DNA from: an uncultured Lachnospiraceae bacterium
Lineage (GTDB): Bacteria > Bacillota > Clostridia > Lachnospirales > Lachnospiraceae
Direction of reading: 5' to 3'
Assembly: GCA_910579865.1 (NCBI GenBank)
Contig: CAJTXA010000014.1
Span: 50,840-114,839 of the forward strand
Length of the DNA: 64,000 nucleotides
The translations under genes were made by a program, and so were the position numbers. Positions within the stretch are counted from its first letter, which is position 1. Every line of letters begins with the position of its first letter. Shown one piece after another: positions 46,203 to 56,133 of the stretch. The notes under the pieces were generated by a model, which did not search any database, was not told the origin of the DNA, and worked only from the letters and a program-made list of their open reading frames with translations.

Positions 46203-47306
46203 TTCACACAAAGCAATTAATGCTAATGACTGTCCATATGCCATAGGTGCTTTTATAATCTTCTTATAATGTTCTGAATCTTCCCCTATTCCGGTTCCGG
46301 CAGAAACATTTAATACTGTTCCATCTGTATCAATATTGGCGCAGATTGCTTCTACTGCTTTTTCTGCCACCGGAAGATACTCCTGTCCCAAAATTCCTAA
46401 ACGCACAGCTTTTCGAATTCCTGCTGCCATTGCAGAAGAACCAGAAACTTCTTCATAACTGTCCTCTTCATTTAATACCGTATGCCATAAACCAGATGGA
46501 GCCTGCAATTCCTTTAATGTCTTTGCATGTGCCTTATAAGTATCGATTAAATATTCATATAATCCTTGATCAATCTGATTGCTACTTGCCTCTAAAAAAT
46601 CAATCATTCCAAGTGTAAACCAGGAATTTCCTCTGCACCAGAAGATTCCTCCATAATTATCATTTCTTTGAAAACTCCAACCATGATAAAATAAACCATT
46701 CTTCTTTTCATAAATATACTTAATATGTATTAAAATCTGTTTTTCTGCTTCACTAATCCAAGCCTGATTTTGATAGCGATGTCCCATTCGATTTAAAAAT
46801 AAAACAGCCATAAAAATGGTATCGATCCACATCTCACTTTCATTTAAAGCAATCCCATTGCGATCTCCTATTGCACTTGTTACATGTTGAAAACCGCCCT
46901 CTTTTGTTTTTGGAAGCTCTTCCATTAACCATTTTGCACGCTCCAAACACATTGTTTCATACTCTTTATTTCCGGTTCGCTCCACCAATCCAAGTAATGT
47001 CAAATAAGGTGCGGTTGTATTAATATTTTTAGATGGAAGTCCTCTATCAATATTATTGCGATACCATTTTGTTAAAAAACTATCATATCGATTATCTTGG
47101 TAATAAGTCTGAAGTTTTTCTAACCCATATAGTCCTACTCCCTGTGGCCAATCAAACTCCTCTATTCCAAAGTCTCTTGCAATCACACCTGTTTTATGTG
47201 CCTCTTTTGAAGTACTTTTATCGGAATCATAATCTGCTCCCCCTAAATTCATTAACTTATCTACTACCAGATTAATTTTCTCCAAAACAATTTCCTTATT
47301 TACCAT
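46191..47306 (-). CDS. Glycoside hydrolase family 105 / unsaturated rhamnogalacturonyl hydrolase
   Basis: The 371-residue enzyme has the GH88/GH105 alpha-barrel pattern: NESEMWIDTIFMAVLFLNRM with the catalytic Asp, YHGWSFQ, FWCRGNSWFTLGMIDFLE and GLWHTVLNEEDSYEEVSGSS. Such YteR/YesR enzymes remove the unsaturated uronic acid from pectin oligosaccharides in the cytoplasm. No signal peptide is present. GGAGA precedes the ATG. No pectin-uptake genes are next to it. Confidence 0.9.
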   Translation of the reverse strand: MVNKEIVLEKINLVVDKLMNLGGADYDSDKSTSKEAHKTGVIARDFGIEEFDWPQGVGLYGLEKLQTYYQDNRYDSFLTKWYRNNIDRGLPSKNINTTAPYLTLLGLVERTGNKEYETMCLERAKWLMEELPKTKEGGFQHVTSAIGDRNGIALNESEMWIDTIFMAVLFLNRMGHRYQNQAWISEAEKQILIHIKYIYEKKNGLFYHGWSFQRNDNYGGIFWCRGNSWFTLGMIDFLEASSNQIDQGLYEYLIDTYKAHAKTLKELQAPSGLWHTVLNEEDSYEEVSGSSAMAAGIRKAVRLGILGQEYLPVAEKAVEAICANIDTDGTVLNVSAGTGIGEDSEHYKKIIKAPMAYGQSLALIALCESLF

Positions 47307-47534
47307 GCTCTTTCTCCTTCCCTAGTAAAAATCTTTCTTATTCTTTCTTATCTTTTTATTGTAACATATTCCTCTAATTATAAAAGAGAAAATCCAAAAA
47401 TTTTTCTTTATTTCTGTATCTTAATTCTAAATCTAGATTTTTGTTGAATTTTCTTTTGATTTATAGTAATATCTATAAATAGGCAAATAAATACAATATC
47501 CCCTTTTATATTCAAAATCGATCTGGAGGCAATT

Positions 47535-48245
47535 ATGGAGACCCTATATATTGTAATTCCTGCATACAATGAAGAAGCAAATATCAAACAGGTAATTGAA
47601 GAATGGTATCCTATTGTTGAACGACATAATGCCTCTTCTATGTCACGCCTTATTATTATTGATGATGGAAGTAAAGACAATACTTATACTATTACAAAAG
47701 AATATGCAAAATCCATGCCTCTTCTCTATCCAATTTCAAAGGCAAATGCTGGACATGGTGCTACTGTGTTATATGGATATCACTATGCCCTAGAACATCA
47801 TGCCGACTATATCTTTCAAACTGATTCAGATGGGCAAACTACACCAGATGAATTTGAACAATTTTGGACTATAAAAGAAGCTTATGATATGGTAATTGGA
47901 CATCGCAATCATCGCAAAGATGGATTTTTTCGAATTATTGTAACAAAAGTATTAAAATTTACAATCCAATTACGATTTGGTGTATCTATTGTTGATGCCA
48001 ATACACCATTTCGCCTAATAAAGGCTACTTCTTTAAAAGAATGTATTTCATTTATTCCAAAAAATTTCAATCTAACTAATGTGATTTTATCTGTTATTTT
48101 TGCAAAAAAAGGGTATCAGGTAAAATACCTTCCAATTACGTTTCGTCCTCGCCGAGGAGGAAAAAATTCTATTAATCTTGCAAAAATAGTTGAAATTGGA
48201 AGACAAGCACTAAAAGATTTTAAGATAATTAATAAAACCCTATAA
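47535..48245 (+). CDS. Family 2 glycosyltransferase, dolichol-phosphate mannosyltransferase-like
   Basis: The 236-residue cytosolic GT-A enzyme begins METLYIVIPAYNEEANIKQV, with IIDDGSKDNT and the metal-binding DSDGQ. No C-terminal membrane segment is present. Such DPM1-like enzymes charge a lipid carrier with a sugar. The gene 19 bases downstream encodes a polytopic glycosyltransferase that could use that sugar. GGAGG precedes the ATG. Confidence 0.88.
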   Translation: METLYIVIPAYNEEANIKQVIEEWYPIVERHNASSMSRLIIIDDGSKDNTYTITKEYAKSMPLLYPISKANAGHGATVLYGYHYALEHHADYIFQTDSDGQTTPDEFEQFWTIKEAYDMVIGHRNHRKDGFFRIIVTKVLKFTIQLRFGVSIVDANTPFRLIKATSLKECISFIPKNFNLTNVILSVIFAKKGYQVKYLPITFRPRRGGKNSINLAKIVEIGRQALKDFKIINKTL

Positions 48246-48264
48246 AATTAGGAGATATCTATTT

Positions 48265-49743
48265 ATGAAAAAAACTCTTTCTATTGCTGTTTTTTTATGG
48301 CTTTTATTTATAATGACATATAACTTATTACACTCTGCTCCATGGGGTGATGAATGGATTGAATATACTTATTCTCAAGCTTCTTTTCAAAATGGTGAAT
48401 TTTATGAATCTGTTATCAGTACCTTTCAACCACCACTTTATAATTTTATTATGCATTTCTGGTTAAAAATTAACACCAGTGTTTTATGGTTCCGCCTTTT
48501 TAATCTAATACCTGGTATTCTTTCTGGCCTTTTTTTATATAAAACCATACAAATGCTTTACCATCAACAGCTTGCTATCTTGGCTGTCTTCCTTCTCTCC
48601 ATCTCATACCAATGGATCTATTACATTCAGGAATGTTCAGAATATACTTTAATGCTTATGTTTCTTTTTGCCAGCATCTATTTTTATATTCTATCACTAG
48701 AAAAATTTACCATTCCTAATGTTATTGCATTTACTCTAATGTGTGTAGGTGCAATTTACAGTCAATACGGCAGTATTTTTATTGTATTACCACTACTATT
48801 ATTTTTTTATTTTACTATACTTTTTTCAAAAAAGAAAACCCATATCCTGCAAACTACTCTTATCTATTTTGGAAATTTACTATTATTTGCAATTCCATTA
48901 TACTATTTTTTTATAAGAGTCCAGCTATCACAAAATGGCTCAGAGGAAATTCCTATTACTATCCAACATATAAAAGAATTTCCTACTACTTTAGGAGTTA
49001 TAATTGGCTATCTATTTCATCTTAATACCAGTGATTTTCTTATTCACCTATTACAGATTTTCAGTATTTTTTTTATTGGATTAAATATTTTTTTTCTTTT
49101 TAAAAAACCTTTTGAATGGCAAAAAGCAAGTTTGGTTTTCACATTATTTGTAGCTTATACTTTACACTATTATCTTGTTATTAAGCATATCTATGCTATG
49201 ATCCATCCTGGTTTAAGTGGAGGATTTTATTTTCGATATAGCAATTTTTATCTGCCACTAGTTTGTATTTTACTGCCAATGATTTTTTATGAAACAATAT
49301 TGCGCTTTCGCCAACGTATTTTACAACACCTTTTCGCTTCTGGAGTTATTTTCCTTTTTTTATGTGTTGTTTCTATTTCTTTACCTGCTATTCTGAAAAA
49401 TTGGAAAAAATCCTATGATGATGACTTTGCTAAAATCTGGGTATCTCATCAAGGGTATCATGAAATCACTTATATTATCGGAGTTGCCTCCTATGGATTT
49501 CACTATTATGTTTCTGAAATTTTACAAGATATGGAAAATACGATTGATTATACAAAACATGTACACAGTAGTCTAGAAATTGATCTGGAAAATCTGCCTG
49601 ATACCTTTTGGTTATGGAGAACAAACTGGGGTGGTGATGCATATGGTACTACTTTAGAAGCAGCCCAAACACAAGGATATCAAATAGAGGTTTTTATTGA
49701 CGAAGATTACTATGGTCAATTAGCCAGATGTGTGAAACCTTAA
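48265..49743 (+). CDS. Polytopic membrane glycosyltransferase (GT39/ArnT-like)
   Basis: The 492-residue protein has an N-terminal helix, then APWGDEWIEY, the acidic motif position typical of lipid-linked-sugar transferases (GT-C), about ten membrane helices, and a soluble C-terminal domain of about 100 residues ending QLARCVKP. It likely moves a sugar from the polyprenyl carrier made by the upstream GT2 to an external acceptor. Acceptor unknown. AGGAGA precedes the ATG. Confidence 0.75.
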   Translation: MKKTLSIAVFLWLLFIMTYNLLHSAPWGDEWIEYTYSQASFQNGEFYESVISTFQPPLYNFIMHFWLKINTSVLWFRLFNLIPGILSGLFLYKTIQMLYHQQLAILAVFLLSISYQWIYYIQECSEYTLMLMFLFASIYFYILSLEKFTIPNVIAFTLMCVGAIYSQYGSIFIVLPLLLFFYFTILFSKKKTHILQTTLIYFGNLLLFAIPLYYFFIRVQLSQNGSEEIPITIQHIKEFPTTLGVIIGYLFHLNTSDFLIHLLQIFSIFFIGLNIFFLFKKPFEWQKASLVFTLFVAYTLHYYLVIKHIYAMIHPGLSGGFYFRYSNFYLPLVCILLPMIFYETILRFRQRILQHLFASGVIFLFLCVVSISLPAILKNWKKSYDDDFAKIWVSHQGYHEITYIIGVASYGFHYYVSEILQDMENTIDYTKHVHSSLEIDLENLPDTFWLWRTNWGGDAYGTTLEAAQTQGYQIEVFIDEDYYGQLARCVKP

Positions 49744-49774
49744 AATCTTTACCTCTTATTTTTCTCTATTATCA

Positions 49775-49834
49775 GTGGGAGCCAAACCTTATACAAAATA
49801 AAAATTTAATTGTATAAATTAATTTTGCTCCCAC
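49775..49834. terminator. Terminator between the glycosyltransferase and tyrS
   Basis: GTGGGAGC (49775-49782) pairs with GCTCCCAC (49827-49834); an inner repeat TTATACAA/TTGTATAA extends the stem. It sits between convergent genes. Confidence 0.75.
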
Positions 49835-49852
49835 ATAATAATAACTTTTTCT

Positions 49853-51079
49853 TTATTCTATTACCACACGTTTATAGTTCTTCTTTCCACGCCGAACAAT
49901 CAACCCCTCTTTTGTAAACTGTTCCATCTGATAAACTGTCTTTACATCTGTAATCTTTTCTTCTTCTACCATCACTCCGCCTTGTTCCACTGCTCTACGA
50001 GCTTCAGAACGAGTTACATTTAATCCAGACTTTACAAGTACTCCTAAAATATCAATTGTTCCATCTGTAAAATCTGCCTCTGTCAGTTTTGCTGTAGGCA
50101 TATTCGCTGTATCTTTTCCACCAGAAAACAATGCTTTTGCACTTTCCTTTGCCTTAGAAGCCTCTTCTTCTCCATGTACCAGCTTAGTTAATTCAAATGC
50201 CAAAATTTCCTTTGCCTGATTTAACTGGCTTCCTTCCCAAGCATCCATTTCCTCAATTTGCTCTAATGGAAGAAAGGTCAACATTCGTAAGCATTTTAAT
50301 ACATCTGCATCATCTACATTTCTCCAATATTGATAAAATTCAAATGGGGAAGTTTTATTCGGATCCAACCATACTGCTCCCTTTTGTGTCTTTCCCATCT
50401 TATTTCCTTCTGAATTTAATAGCAAAGTAATTGTCATTGCATATGCATCTTTTCCTAATTTTCTACGAATTAACTCTGTACCACCAAGCATATTGCTCCA
50501 CTGATCATCCCCGCCAAACTGCATATTACAACCATATTTTTGAAACAAAGTAAAAAAATCATAACTTTGCATAATCATATAATTAAATTCCAAAAAGCTC
50601 AATCCTTTTTCCATTCTTTGTTTATAACATTCTGCTGTCAACATTCGGTTTACACTAAAATGCACACCTACTTCACGAAGTAATTCCACATAATTTAAGT
50701 CTAACAACCAATCTGCATTATTTACTAACAATGCTTTTCCCTCTGAAAAATCAATAAAATGACTCATTTGTTTTTTAAAACATTCTACATTATAATGAAT
50801 CGTTTCTTTTGTCATCATCTGGCGCAAATCACTTCTTCCAGTAGGATCTCCAATCATAGCTGTACCTCCGCCAAGCAATGCAATTGGCCGGTTTCCTGCC
50901 ATCTGTAATCGCTTCATTAGGCAAAGTGCCATAAAATGTCCTACATGTAAACTATCTGCTGTTGGATCAAACCCAATATAAAAGGTTGCTTTTCCATGAT
51001 TAATTAATTCTTTAATTTCCTCTTCATCTGTAAGTTGCGCAAGCAATCCTCTTGCTTTTAATTCATCAAATATTGTCAT
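49853..51079 (-). CDS. tyrS: Tyrosyl-tRNA synthetase
   Basis: TyrRS charges tRNA-Tyr. The ATG at 51079 (GGAGG 8 bases upstream) gives 408 residues. Class I signatures are HVGHFM (HIGH) near residue 47 and KMGKTQKG (KMSKS type). The C-terminal S4-like domain (LNVTRSEARRAVEQGGVMVE) is complete. It is controlled by a tyrosine T-box. Confidence 0.96.
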   Translation of the reverse strand: MTIFDELKARGLLAQLTDEEEIKELINHGKATFYIGFDPTADSLHVGHFMALCLMKRLQMAGNRPIALLGGGTAMIGDPTGRSDLRQMMTKETIHYNVECFKKQMSHFIDFSEGKALLVNNADWLLDLNYVELLREVGVHFSVNRMLTAECYKQRMEKGLSFLEFNYMIMQSYDFFTLFQKYGCNMQFGGDDQWSNMLGGTELIRRKLGKDAYAMTITLLLNSEGNKMGKTQKGAVWLDPNKTSPFEFYQYWRNVDDADVLKCLRMLTFLPLEQIEEMDAWEGSQLNQAKEILAFELTKLVHGEEEASKAKESAKALFSGGKDTANMPTAKLTEADFTDGTIDILGVLVKSGLNVTRSEARRAVEQGGVMVEEEKITDVKTVYQMEQFTKEGLIVRRGKKNYKRVVIE

Positions 51080-51104
51080 ATCCTTTTCCTCCATTCTATA
51101 GACA

Positions 51105-51410
51105 TAAAAAATCCCCGCCCTAATGAAAGGACGAGGTTATCTACCCGTGTTACCACCTTTTTTTACAAATCATTCACACAATTTGTCTTATTAAGTACAG
51201 CAGTTCTCTCCTGCTTATACTCTTGCACGATAACGTGTGCAGGGAAATACTCCCTATGCCCGTCGCAGCCTACTTATTTTCTATCTGTTCGGTGCGAAGC
51301 TCCAAGAGGTATTCCTATTAAACTTTCCATGCGTCTCTCATCAACCGACTACTTTCTGTTTTTTTCATTTAATAGTACTTTTTCTTTTCGTTGCTTTTCT
51401 TTTATTGTTG
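51105..51410 (-). promoter_or_regulatory. T-box riboswitch, tyrosine specifier (UAC), tyrS
   Basis: The motif GGTGGTAACACGGG lies at about 51145-51158, a variant of the T-box core. The specifier loop reads GAA-TAC-CTC with TAC (Tyr) at 51309-51311, followed by TTGGAGC. The terminator CCTCGTCC/GGGCGGGG (51111-51136) is followed by TTTTTT. Confidence 0.92.
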
Positions 51411-51418
51411 TAGCCCTT

Positions 51419-51447
51419 ATTATAAAAACAAGAGCAGGAATTGTCAA
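51419..51447 (-). promoter_or_regulatory. Perfect sigma-A promoter of tyrS
   Basis: TTGACA (51442-51447), exactly 17 bases, TATAAT (51419-51424); it overlaps the region just after the sdaAA stop. Confidence 0.9.
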
Positions 51448-51465
51448 GTATTTTTTCTTATTTTT

Positions 51466-52332
51466 TTATTTTAATCGTTTTGCAATCTCCACTCCAGTAG
51501 GAGTTGCTGCCAATCCGCCTTCTCCTGTTTCTCGTATTGCTGATGACATACTAAGCCCTATAGCTCGCATAGCATCAATCACCTCATCTGGTGGAATCGC
51601 ACTTCGTATACCTGCAAGTACCAAATCTGCTGAAGTAAGGGCATTTACTGCTCCAAGTACATTTCGCTTTACACAAGGAACCTCTACCAATCCTGCAACT
51701 GGATCACAAGCAAGTCCAAGTAAATTTTTTAACGCTAATGCAGCAGCATGGATAATTCCTTCATGCTCTGCGCCCTTTAGATAAGCTGCTGCTCCGGCTG
51801 CCATAGCGGAAGCGGAACCAATTTCTGCCTGACAGCCTCCCTGTGCTCCTGCAATAAAAGCTCGATAAGCAATTACCTCCCCAATTCCTGCTGCTACATA
51901 TAATGCTTGTAGCATCTGTTCCTGTGAAAGCGAAAACATCTCTTCCATTGTCAAAAGCACAGCTGGCAATACTCCACAAGAACCGGCTGTAGGTGCTGCT
52001 ACAATTCGCTTCATGCAGGCATTAGACTCACCCATTTTAATAGCTCGTTCAATTGCTTTCCCAATAAACTCCCCACATAAACTGTTTCCCTTTGAAAAAT
52101 ACTTTTGTACTTTCTCTCCATCTCCTCCAACTAATCGACTAGAAGAACGTAATTTTCCTTCATAGCCTGCATCTGCTTTTTTCATAGCCTCATACATTGC
52201 CCGCATCTTTTCCATCGATTCTTGCATGGTTACATCTCGCTCCCGCATATCTCCCATTACAATAATCTCCCAAAAAGAAAGCCCTTTTTCTTGTCCATAA
52301 GAGGCGATTTCTGCCAAAGATCGATAACCCAT
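51466..52332 (-). CDS. sdaAA: L-serine dehydratase, iron-sulfur-dependent, alpha subunit
   Basis: This subunit deaminates L-serine to pyruvate with a [4Fe-4S] cluster. In 288 residues the cluster Cys lie in NACMKRIVAAPTAGSCGVLP and GLACDPVAGLVEVPCVKRN. It ends GLAATPTGVEIAKRL. It follows the beta-subunit gene by 42 bases, the two-subunit arrangement of Firmicutes. Confidence 0.95.
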   Translation of the reverse strand: MGYRSLAEIASYGQEKGLSFWEIIVMGDMRERDVTMQESMEKMRAMYEAMKKADAGYEGKLRSSSRLVGGDGEKVQKYFSKGNSLCGEFIGKAIERAIKMGESNACMKRIVAAPTAGSCGVLPAVLLTMEEMFSLSQEQMLQALYVAAGIGEVIAYRAFIAGAQGGCQAEIGSASAMAAGAAAYLKGAEHEGIIHAAALALKNLLGLACDPVAGLVEVPCVKRNVLGAVNALTSADLVLAGIRSAIPPDEVIDAMRAIGLSMSSAIRETGEGGLAATPTGVEIAKRLK

Positions 52333-52374
52333 CTTATTTACTCCATTTCTAAATTTGTTCCTATTCTTACCCTC

Positions 52375-53040
52375 TTAGTCCTCTTTTAGACTTAGATAGG
52401 TCACTTTTAATATGCCCTTTTGCTGTTTTATCCATTCTAGAAATTCTTTAGAAATCTCCTGATCACACTCTAATACCATAACAGCATTTCCTCCTCGACT
52501 GCTTCGATAAAGCTGCATTGTAGCAATATTAATTTGTTCCTTTGCAAGCATTGCTGTTACTTCCATTACAGATCCTGGCTGATCTAAATTATGAACAATT
52601 AACGTTGGATAATCTCCACAAAAGTTTGCATCCAATCCATCAATTTGACAAATCTGAATCCTTCCTCCTCCTGTAGAAGCAGCAACCACTTCTAATTTTC
52701 GGCCACTTCTTCCAGTCAAAAGTAATTTTACGGTATTAGGATGCGCTTCCATCAGTTCTACTGCTCCAAATATCACTTGCATTTCCTGTTCTCTAGCAAT
52801 CTCCATACTATAAGGAATTCGTTCATCATCTGGCTTCATTCCAAGCAATCCAGCAACTAATGCCTTATCTGTACCATGTCCCTTACCTGTAGCAAGAAAA
52901 GAACCATAAAAAAGAATTCTAGCCTCTGCAATTCGTTCATCCATCATTTTATTACAAATATAACCAATTCTAGCTGCACCTGCTGTATGTGAACTAGAAG
53001 GTCCAACCATCACAGGCCCGATAATATCAAATAATCCCAT
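52375..53040 (-). CDS. sdaAB: L-serine dehydratase, beta subunit
   Basis: The 221-residue subunit begins with GPVMVGPSSSHTAGAARIGY (SDH beta domain) and ends in an ACT domain (IVHNLDQPGSVMEVTAMLAK). It pairs with SdaAA. It starts 7 bases after the ysxC stop, so it continues the lon-ysxC transcript or overlaps its end. Confidence 0.94.
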   Translation of the reverse strand: MGLFDIIGPVMVGPSSSHTAGAARIGYICNKMMDERIAEARILFYGSFLATGKGHGTDKALVAGLLGMKPDDERIPYSMEIAREQEMQVIFGAVELMEAHPNTVKLLLTGRSGRKLEVVAASTGGGRIQICQIDGLDANFCGDYPTLIVHNLDQPGSVMEVTAMLAKEQINIATMQLYRSSRGGNAVMVLECDQEISKEFLEWIKQQKGILKVTYLSLKED

Positions 53041-53047
53041 ATTTGCT

Positions 53048-53635
53048 CTATCCTTTCTGCAATTGTTCCACTAATTCCCAAATTTCTTCTCGTCCTTGCT
53101 TTGTCTCGGCAGAAAAAGGAATCAATATGGTATCTGGTTCTACTTGCAGTCCCTCCCGAATCAGTTTTAGCTGTTTGGTAATTTGGCTCCTCTTAATCTT
53201 ATCTAATTTCGTTGCAATTACAATTGGATGAAATCCATTTTCTAAAATCCAATTATACATCACACGATCATTTTCAGAAGGTGCATGACGAATATCAACA
53301 AGTAAAAACACTGCTTGTAACTGTTCTGACTTTTTTAGATAATTCTCAATCATCCTCCCCCATTTTTCTTTTTCTGTCTTTGCTACTTTTGCATATCCAT
53401 ACCCTGGAAGATCCACATAATAAAAGGCTTGATTCACATTATAAAAATTAATTGTCTGCGTTTTACCTGGTTGAGAAGAGGTCCTCGCTAATGCTTTTCG
53501 ATTGATTAATGCATTAATTAATGAGGATTTTCCAACATTTGATTTTCCAGCCAAAGCTATCTCTGGTTTTGTATTTTCAGGAAGTTTGCTGGTAATACCA
53601 CAAACGGTTTCCAAACTCACTTCTTTAATTATCAT
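53048..53635 (-). CDS. ysxC: Ribosome biogenesis GTPase YsxC/EngB
   Basis: The GTPase is needed for 50S assembly. G1 is AGKSNVGKSSLINALI, G3 DLPGYGYAKV, G4 TKLDK. The ATG at 53635 (MIIKEVSLETVCGITSKLPE) matches the family start; a GTG at 53674 overlapping the lon stop would add 13 unconserved residues. Position after lon is conserved in Firmicutes. Confidence 0.95.
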   Translation of the reverse strand: MIIKEVSLETVCGITSKLPENTKPEIALAGKSNVGKSSLINALINRKALARTSSQPGKTQTINFYNVNQAFYYVDLPGYGYAKVAKTEKEKWGRMIENYLKKSEQLQAVFLLVDIRHAPSENDRVMYNWILENGFHPIVIATKLDKIKRSQITKQLKLIREGLQVEPDTILIPFSAETKQGREEIWELVEQLQKG

Positions 53636-53670
53636 TCCTTCACCAAATTCCTTTCCCTTGTTCTTTTTTA

Positions 53671-55998
53671 TCACTTTCTCTCTTTTAATACTGCTTGTTC
53701 AATCACCTGTTCCATATTCTCTACATATTTTATCTGAATTCCCTTTAATATCTCAGAAGAAATTTCCGCTATATCCCGACGATTTTTTTCTGGTACTAAT
53801 ATAGTTTTAATATGTGCCATTTTCGCTGCTAAAATTTTCTCTTTTAATCCACCAATTGGAAGTACTCTGCCACGTAGTGTAATCTCTCCTGTCATAGCCA
53901 AGTCTGCCCTTACTGGTTTTTCTACAATTGCAGACAGCATTGCTGTAGCCATCGTAATTCCAGCAGAAGGCCCATCTTTTGGTACAGCTCCTTCTGGTAT
54001 ATGAATATGAATATCATGTGTTTCAAAATAGTTCTCTGCAAGTTGATACTTTGATGCAATAGAACGAATATAACTTACTCCAGTTTGTGCCGATTCTTTC
54101 ATAACATCTCCTAATTTTCCAGTCAATTTCAGCTCTCCTTTTCCTGGCATAATATTGACCTCAATCTGAAGCGTATCTCCTCCTACACTTGTCCAAGCAA
54201 GTCCACGTACAATTCCTATTTCATCTGTTTCATTTGCTACATCAAAAACATATAATTCTTTTCCAAGATATTTTTTCAGGTTTGACTCTGTAATTTTTAC
54301 AATTTCCTTTTTATCCTCTAAAATTTCACGTGCTGCCTTTCTGCAGATCTCTCCTATTTTGCGTTCCAATCCACGTACACCAGCTTCTCTTGTATAACTA
54401 TGAATCATCGACTCTACTGCTTTATCTGAAAAAACTAATTGTTTTTCTTTTATTCCATGTTTTTTTAGCTGTTTTGGAATCAGATGGTCTTTTGCAATAT
54501 GTGCTTTCTCATTTTCTGTATAGCTGGTCACTTCAATCAGTTCCATTCGATCTAATAAAGGTTTTGGAATCTCTTGTACGGAATTTGCTGTAGCAATAAA
54601 CAATACTTCTGATAGGTCAATTGGGATTTCAATATAGTGATCCCGAAACTTAGAATTTTGTTCCGAATCTAATACTTCCAATAACGCAGAAGAGGTATCT
54701 CCTTTATAATCACTACTTACCTTATCAATTTCGTCCAATAACATAAGTGGATTTTTTACACCAGCATTGCGAAGACCGACTGCAATTCGTCCTGGCATTG
54801 CACCCACATAAGTTCTTCGATGTCCTCTAATTTCAGCTTCATCTCGTACACCACCTAAACTAATCCGTACATACTCTTTATTTAATGCCTTAGCAACTGA
54901 TCGGGCAATAGAAGTTTTACCTGTTCCAGGCGGGCCTACCAAACAAATAATAGGACTTTCCCCTTTCTCTGTCAACAAACGCACTGCTAAAAATTCTAAA
55001 ATTCGTTCTTTTACCTTCTTTAGTCCATAGTGATCCGCTTCTAAAATATCAGTTGCCTTTTTTAAGTCTTTGCTGTCTTTTGATGCTTTATTCCATGGCA
55101 TTTCCAATAAAGTTTCAATATAGGTTCTAGATACACTGCTTTCAGAACTATTTGGTCCAATATTTTTAAAACGAACAATCTCTTTTTTAATCTTATCCTT
55201 TACTTCTTTGGAAGCTTTTAATTTATTTAAGGTTTCCATATAATGATCGGCATCTGAAGCACTGTCTCCCTCTCCCAATTCATCCCGTATTAGTTTCATC
55301 TGTTCCCGTAAAATATATTCCTTTTGATTTTTATCTACTCTTGCTTTTACTTCTTCCTGAAATTCTTTTCGAATCCGTAAAACTTCAATCTCATTACTTA
55401 AAATTCTAGTAATTACTTCATAACGCAATGTAAGATCCGATGCTTCCAAAAGTTCTTGTTTCTGCTCATACCGCAATGGAATATTATTGGCAACTTGATC
55501 AAGAAGATACTCTAAATCCCCAGTTTCTGTAAGAAGTTTTATGGTATCTCGATTTAGCTTTGGATTCATTGTACTATAACGTAATAATAGTTCTTTTACA
55601 ATTCGCATCATTGCTTCCATTGTAACTGCATCTAATTCTTCTTTTCCTGTATTTTCTAAAATATAAACTTCTCCAATTAAAGTTTCTGTATCCTCAATAA
55701 AATTTTCTAATTCAGCACGTTCTTTTCCTTCCACTAAAACACGTATGATATTATTTGGAAGTTTAATTAATTGTTTTATTTCACAAATGGTTCCTATTTG
55801 ATATAAATTTTCCAGTGTTGGTTCTTCTTCTTCTGGATCTCTTTGTGCAATAACCAGAACTCTTTGATCATGTATCATTGCCTTTTCCAATGCATGAATC
55901 GATTTTGATCGGCTTACATCAAAGTGTACTACCATCGCTGGTAAAATTGTCATACCTCTTAGTGCAATCACTGGTATTAAAATTTTTTCCTCGCTCAT
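53671..55998 (-). CDS. lon: ATP-dependent protease La (Lon)
   Basis: LonA degrades misfolded and regulatory proteins in the cytoplasm. The ATG at 55998 (GAGGAATAGA upstream) gives 775 residues. The N-terminal substrate domain (ILIPVIALRGMTILPAMVVH), AAA+ Walker A GPPGTGKTS and the Ser-Lys dyad (PKDGPSAGITMAT; GLKEKILAAKM) are complete. Confidence 0.97.
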   Translation of the reverse strand: MSEEKILIPVIALRGMTILPAMVVHFDVSRSKSIHALEKAMIHDQRVLVIAQRDPEEEEPTLENLYQIGTICEIKQLIKLPNNIIRVLVEGKERAELENFIEDTETLIGEVYILENTGKEELDAVTMEAMMRIVKELLLRYSTMNPKLNRDTIKLLTETGDLEYLLDQVANNIPLRYEQKQELLEASDLTLRYEVITRILSNEIEVLRIRKEFQEEVKARVDKNQKEYILREQMKLIRDELGEGDSASDADHYMETLNKLKASKEVKDKIKKEIVRFKNIGPNSSESSVSRTYIETLLEMPWNKASKDSKDLKKATDILEADHYGLKKVKERILEFLAVRLLTEKGESPIICLVGPPGTGKTSIARSVAKALNKEYVRISLGGVRDEAEIRGHRRTYVGAMPGRIAVGLRNAGVKNPLMLLDEIDKVSSDYKGDTSSALLEVLDSEQNSKFRDHYIEIPIDLSEVLFIATANSVQEIPKPLLDRMELIEVTSYTENEKAHIAKDHLIPKQLKKHGIKEKQLVFSDKAVESMIHSYTREAGVRGLERKIGEICRKAAREILEDKKEIVKITESNLKKYLGKELYVFDVANETDEIGIVRGLAWTSVGGDTLQIEVNIMPGKGELKLTGKLGDVMKESAQTGVSYIRSIASKYQLAENYFETHDIHIHIPEGAVPKDGPSAGITMATAMLSAIVEKPVRADLAMTGEITLRGRVLPIGGLKEKILAAKMAHIKTILVPEKNRRDIAEISSEILKGIQIKYVENMEQVIEQAVLKERK

Positions 55999-56054
55999 TC
56001 TATTCCTCTTCCCCATTCACTCTGGAATGACTTTATCTGTTCTTTTAATATATC

Positions 56055-56090
56055 TCAGGAAAGGTGCGCTGCACCGCAACGCACCTTTCT
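56055..56090. terminator. Hairpin between clpX and lon
   Basis: AAAGGTGCG pairs with CGCACCTTT around a GC-rich loop. The T-rich flank is on the plus side, so its role on the minus transcript is uncertain (processing or partial termination). Confidence 0.5.
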
Positions 56091-56133
56091 TTTATTAACA
56101 TAAGGATAGTTTGCAAAGCATACTATCTGTTGT